Assembly: GCA_038224615.1 (NCBI GenBank) | Contig: JBBRFH010000043.1 | Coordinates: 1-16,786, forward strand | Source: JBBRFH01 sp038224615 | GTDB lineage: Bacteria > Planctomycetota > Phycisphaerae > Tepidisphaerales > Tepidisphaeraceae | Reading direction: 5' to 3' | Length of the DNA: 16,786 nt | Part shown: piece after piece, positions 15,161 through 16,786 of the stretch | How positions within the stretch are numbered: the first letter of the stretch is position 1 | Layout: each line of letters starts with the position of its first letter | The notes under the pieces: generated by a model | Told to the model about the DNA's origin: nothing | Database searches by the model: none | Seen by the model: only the letters and a program-made list of their open reading frames with translations | Translations under genes and position numbers: made by a program

Positions 15161-16113
15161 ATTACGACCCCTCGCACCCGGCCGATCGGCATGAACAGGC
15201 TCACGCGTCACGCGTGCGTCCGTCCCTGAAGCGGTCGCTGCTGGGCACACTGGCGTTTGCTGCCGCCGCCTCGGTATGGGTCGCGGTCGACGTGGTACGC
15301 GGGCAGCACCAGACACCCCAAGCCGAGCCCACCGACCGCACGCCCACGTTGCTCGCAGCGGCGAGCCCTGACGACGCCGCCCCTGCCACGCGCCCCGGCG
15401 ATGCCGCGGGCGAGCAGCCGCGTCGTCGCCCCGGCACCGGTCCAGGCGGACGCCTGTTCGGACCGGGAATGCGCGAAGGCTCCCTCGGTGAGTTCCGCGG
15501 CGGCGACTTCCAGCGCCGCTTCGAGACCGGCCCCGTCAAGCAGGACCCGCCCACCGCCGAAGAGTGGACCGACATCGCCGAATTCGCCAAGACCAATCTC
15601 CCCAACCGCTGGAAGATGTTCCAGGACGTCGTCACAGCGCGCGGCGAAGCGGCCCCGGTCGTCAAGAGCATCAAGCAGCGCATCGCCGTCCGCTATCGCA
15701 CGCTGCAGCGGACGCGGGCGAACGGCTCGCGGTTCTACGACAAGGCGGCCGAGCAACTGCAGCTCGAGGACGACGTCTGGGGCGAGGTCCGCAAGCTTAA
15801 GAACGACCCGCAGAACGAAGCGCTCCGCGCCTCAGCCCGCAACAAGGTGCAGGTCCTCGTGCAGTCGATCCTCGACGAGCGCGGGCAACGCATCGACCGG
15901 ATGAAGGAGATGCTCGAGGGGGAGGAAAACAGCCTGGCCCAGGACCGCGAGAACGTCGAGAGTTTTGTTGACACCCAGATGGCGGCGATGCTCAGCGATC
16001 AGATGCCCGGCGACGGCGCCGGACGTCCCGCCCGACCCCCGGGCTCGCACGGCGACGCCGAAGGCGACCGCCCGCGTCGCGACCGCGGCGCAGACAATGC
16101 CGGCGGAAATTGA
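15151..16113 (+). CDS. Membrane-anchored protein of unknown function in sigma/anti-sigma operon
   Basis: This protein has about 320 residues and no family I can name. A short basic N-terminus is followed by a membrane or signal-anchor helix at about 28-48 (SLLGTLAFAAAASVWVAVDVV), then a Pro/Ala-rich linker. A folded-looking helical domain with many charged residues covers about 140-285: EEWTDIAEFAKTNLPNRWKM, AVRYRTLQRTRANGSRFYDK, QSILDERGQRIDRMKEMLEG. The tail is Arg/Gly/Asp-rich. The ATG at 15151 or 15157 overlaps the anti-sigma stop (15158-15160); with 15157 the overlap is ATGA, a hallmark of translational coupling. It probably acts outside the membrane with the anti-sigma protein, for example as sensor or modulator; this is inference from context. 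Confidence 0.7.
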   Translation: MAMNYDPSHPADRHEQAHASRVRPSLKRSLLGTLAFAAAASVWVAVDVVRGQHQTPQAEPTDRTPTLLAAASPDDAAPATRPGDAAGEQPRRRPGTGPGGRLFGPGMREGSLGEFRGGDFQRRFETGPVKQDPPTAEEWTDIAEFAKTNLPNRWKMFQDVVTARGEAAPVVKSIKQRIAVRYRTLQRTRANGSRFYDKAAEQLQLEDDVWGEVRKLKNDPQNEALRASARNKVQVLVQSILDERGQRIDRMKEMLEGEENSLAQDRENVESFVDTQMAAMLSDQMPGDGAGRPARPPGSHGDAEGDRPRRDRGADNAGGN

Positions 16114-16204
16114 CCCGACCCGCCGCCGACCGACACGATCCGGTCCGTCGTTGCGACCCGGGCTGAAATTGACACCCAGCGCGGCGAGTCCTACATTCGC
16201 CCGC

Positions 16205-16786
16205 ATGAAGCGATGGGCGTCGGCGACAGCGGTGGTGCTCGCGGGGCTTGCCTGCGTCGGCGGACTCGCCGGGTGTGCAGGCAGCAGTGCCGCGGTGGCC
16301 TCGACGAAGGCACGCACGCCGATTGACCAGGCACTGTTCGCGCCCACCAGCATGCGGCTGCACCCGGTCTTCACGCAGGTTCGCGACTGGACCGGCGACG
16401 GCGTGCCCGACGGGATCGAGGCGGTCGTCGAAATCCAGGACCAGTTCGGCGATCCCACCAAGGCCGCCGGGCGAATCCTCTTCGAGCTTTACAGCTATCG
16501 CGCCTACAACCCTGAGCCGCGCGGCACGCGCCTGGTCAACCCGTGGGAAGGCCGGCTCGACAGCATGGAAGACCAGCGGGCCCGATGGAATCGCGTCAAC
16601 CGCGCGTACATTTTCCAACTCGCCTACCCGCAGATCCGGGCCGGCGACGACTACGTGCTCAGCGCCACCTTTGAGCTTGCCAGCGGCGGACGGTTTTTCG
16701 ACCGGACGATCATCGAGGGCGAGCACAACAAGCCCGGTCCGAGCACCGGCCCAAGCCCGCTGCCGGGACGCAACACGACGACAACG
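16205..16786 (+). CDS. Predicted lipoprotein, partial (runs off the window end)
   Basis: From the ATG at 16205, 194 codons are open to the last base without a stop. Residues 1-24 form a lipoprotein signal: basic MKRWAS, hydrophobic core TAVVLAGLACVGG, then lipobox LAGC with the lipidated Cys at 24. The mature part continues with DQALFAPTSMRLHPVFTQVR and then DWTGDGVPDGIEAVVEIQDQ, a DxxGDGxPDGIE stretch that resembles repeat loops binding calcium. After this comes a beta-rich section (GRILFELYSYRAYN, AYIFQLAYPQIRAGDDYVLSATFEL). The last visible residues are Pro/Gly/Thr-rich, suggesting a linker or the approach to the C-terminus. No named family is recognised and no Shine-Dalgarno is visible. 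It lies 91 bases after the sigma operon on the same strand and may be separately transcribed. Confidence 0.75.
   Translation, partial: MKRWASATAVVLAGLACVGGLAGCAGSSAAVASTKARTPIDQALFAPTSMRLHPVFTQVRDWTGDGVPDGIEAVVEIQDQFGDPTKAAGRILFELYSYRAYNPEPRGTRLVNPWEGRLDSMEDQRARWNRVNRAYIFQLAYPQIRAGDDYVLSATFELASGGRFFDRTIIEGEHNKPGPSTGPSPLPGRNTTTT

Overview
The window is GC-rich chromosomal DNA from a bacterium. The gene content (a CysN/CysC fusion, two ECF sigma/anti-sigma pairs without zinc ligands, S23-type four-helix-bundle genes, weak Shine-Dalgarno usage, many dispersed inverted repeats) suggests a planctomycete, perhaps of the Phycisphaerae group. This placement is inferred from style only.

Layout. (1) 1-2468 is a sulfate-activation operon: the last codons of cysD, a four-helix-bundle gene bracketed by inverted heptamer repeats, then cysNC. 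(2) 2508-3752, minus strand, is a graveyard. A sigma54-activator response regulator, KdpA, KdpD and an EIIA-like domain are each reduced to a fragment and joined end to end, in the order expected of a collapsed potassium-transport locus. (3) 3853-6388, minus strand, is an ECF sigma gene and a large membrane anti-sigma gene, separated by a second, different four-helix-bundle gene with its own heptamer arms. (4) 6749-11436, plus strand, holds a UbiD-type decarboxylase, trigger factor and histidyl-tRNA synthetase, with repeat-filled gaps. (5) 11662-12531 is an aldose-epimerase-like protein followed by a terminator; 12794-13399 (minus) is a four-pass membrane protein. (6) 13791-16113 is a second sigma/anti-sigma operon with a third membrane-anchored member; its sigma and anti-sigma genes are separated by a gene-less heptamer inverted repeat. 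(7) 16205 to the end is a lipoprotein that runs out of the window.

The most striking pattern is that three pairs of functionally linked, co-directional genes (cysD/cysN, sigma/anti-sigma, sigma/anti-sigma) are each split by an element with the same plan: tandem 7-base units in opposite orientation at its two ends. In two cases the arms enclose a four-helix-bundle gene; in one they enclose only about 30 bases. Each element has its own heptamer (TGAATTC, GACAGGA, TGACGAG), and a fourth family (TCATTGG) lies between tig and hisS. The arms carry start or stop signals: the first TGA of the arm is the stop codon of the upstream gene in two cases, and purine-rich arm ends sit where ribosome binding sites should be. 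The architecture recalls the intervening sequences of bacterial 23S rRNA, which also place a four-helix-bundle ORF inside a terminal stem, but here they lie in mRNA operons.
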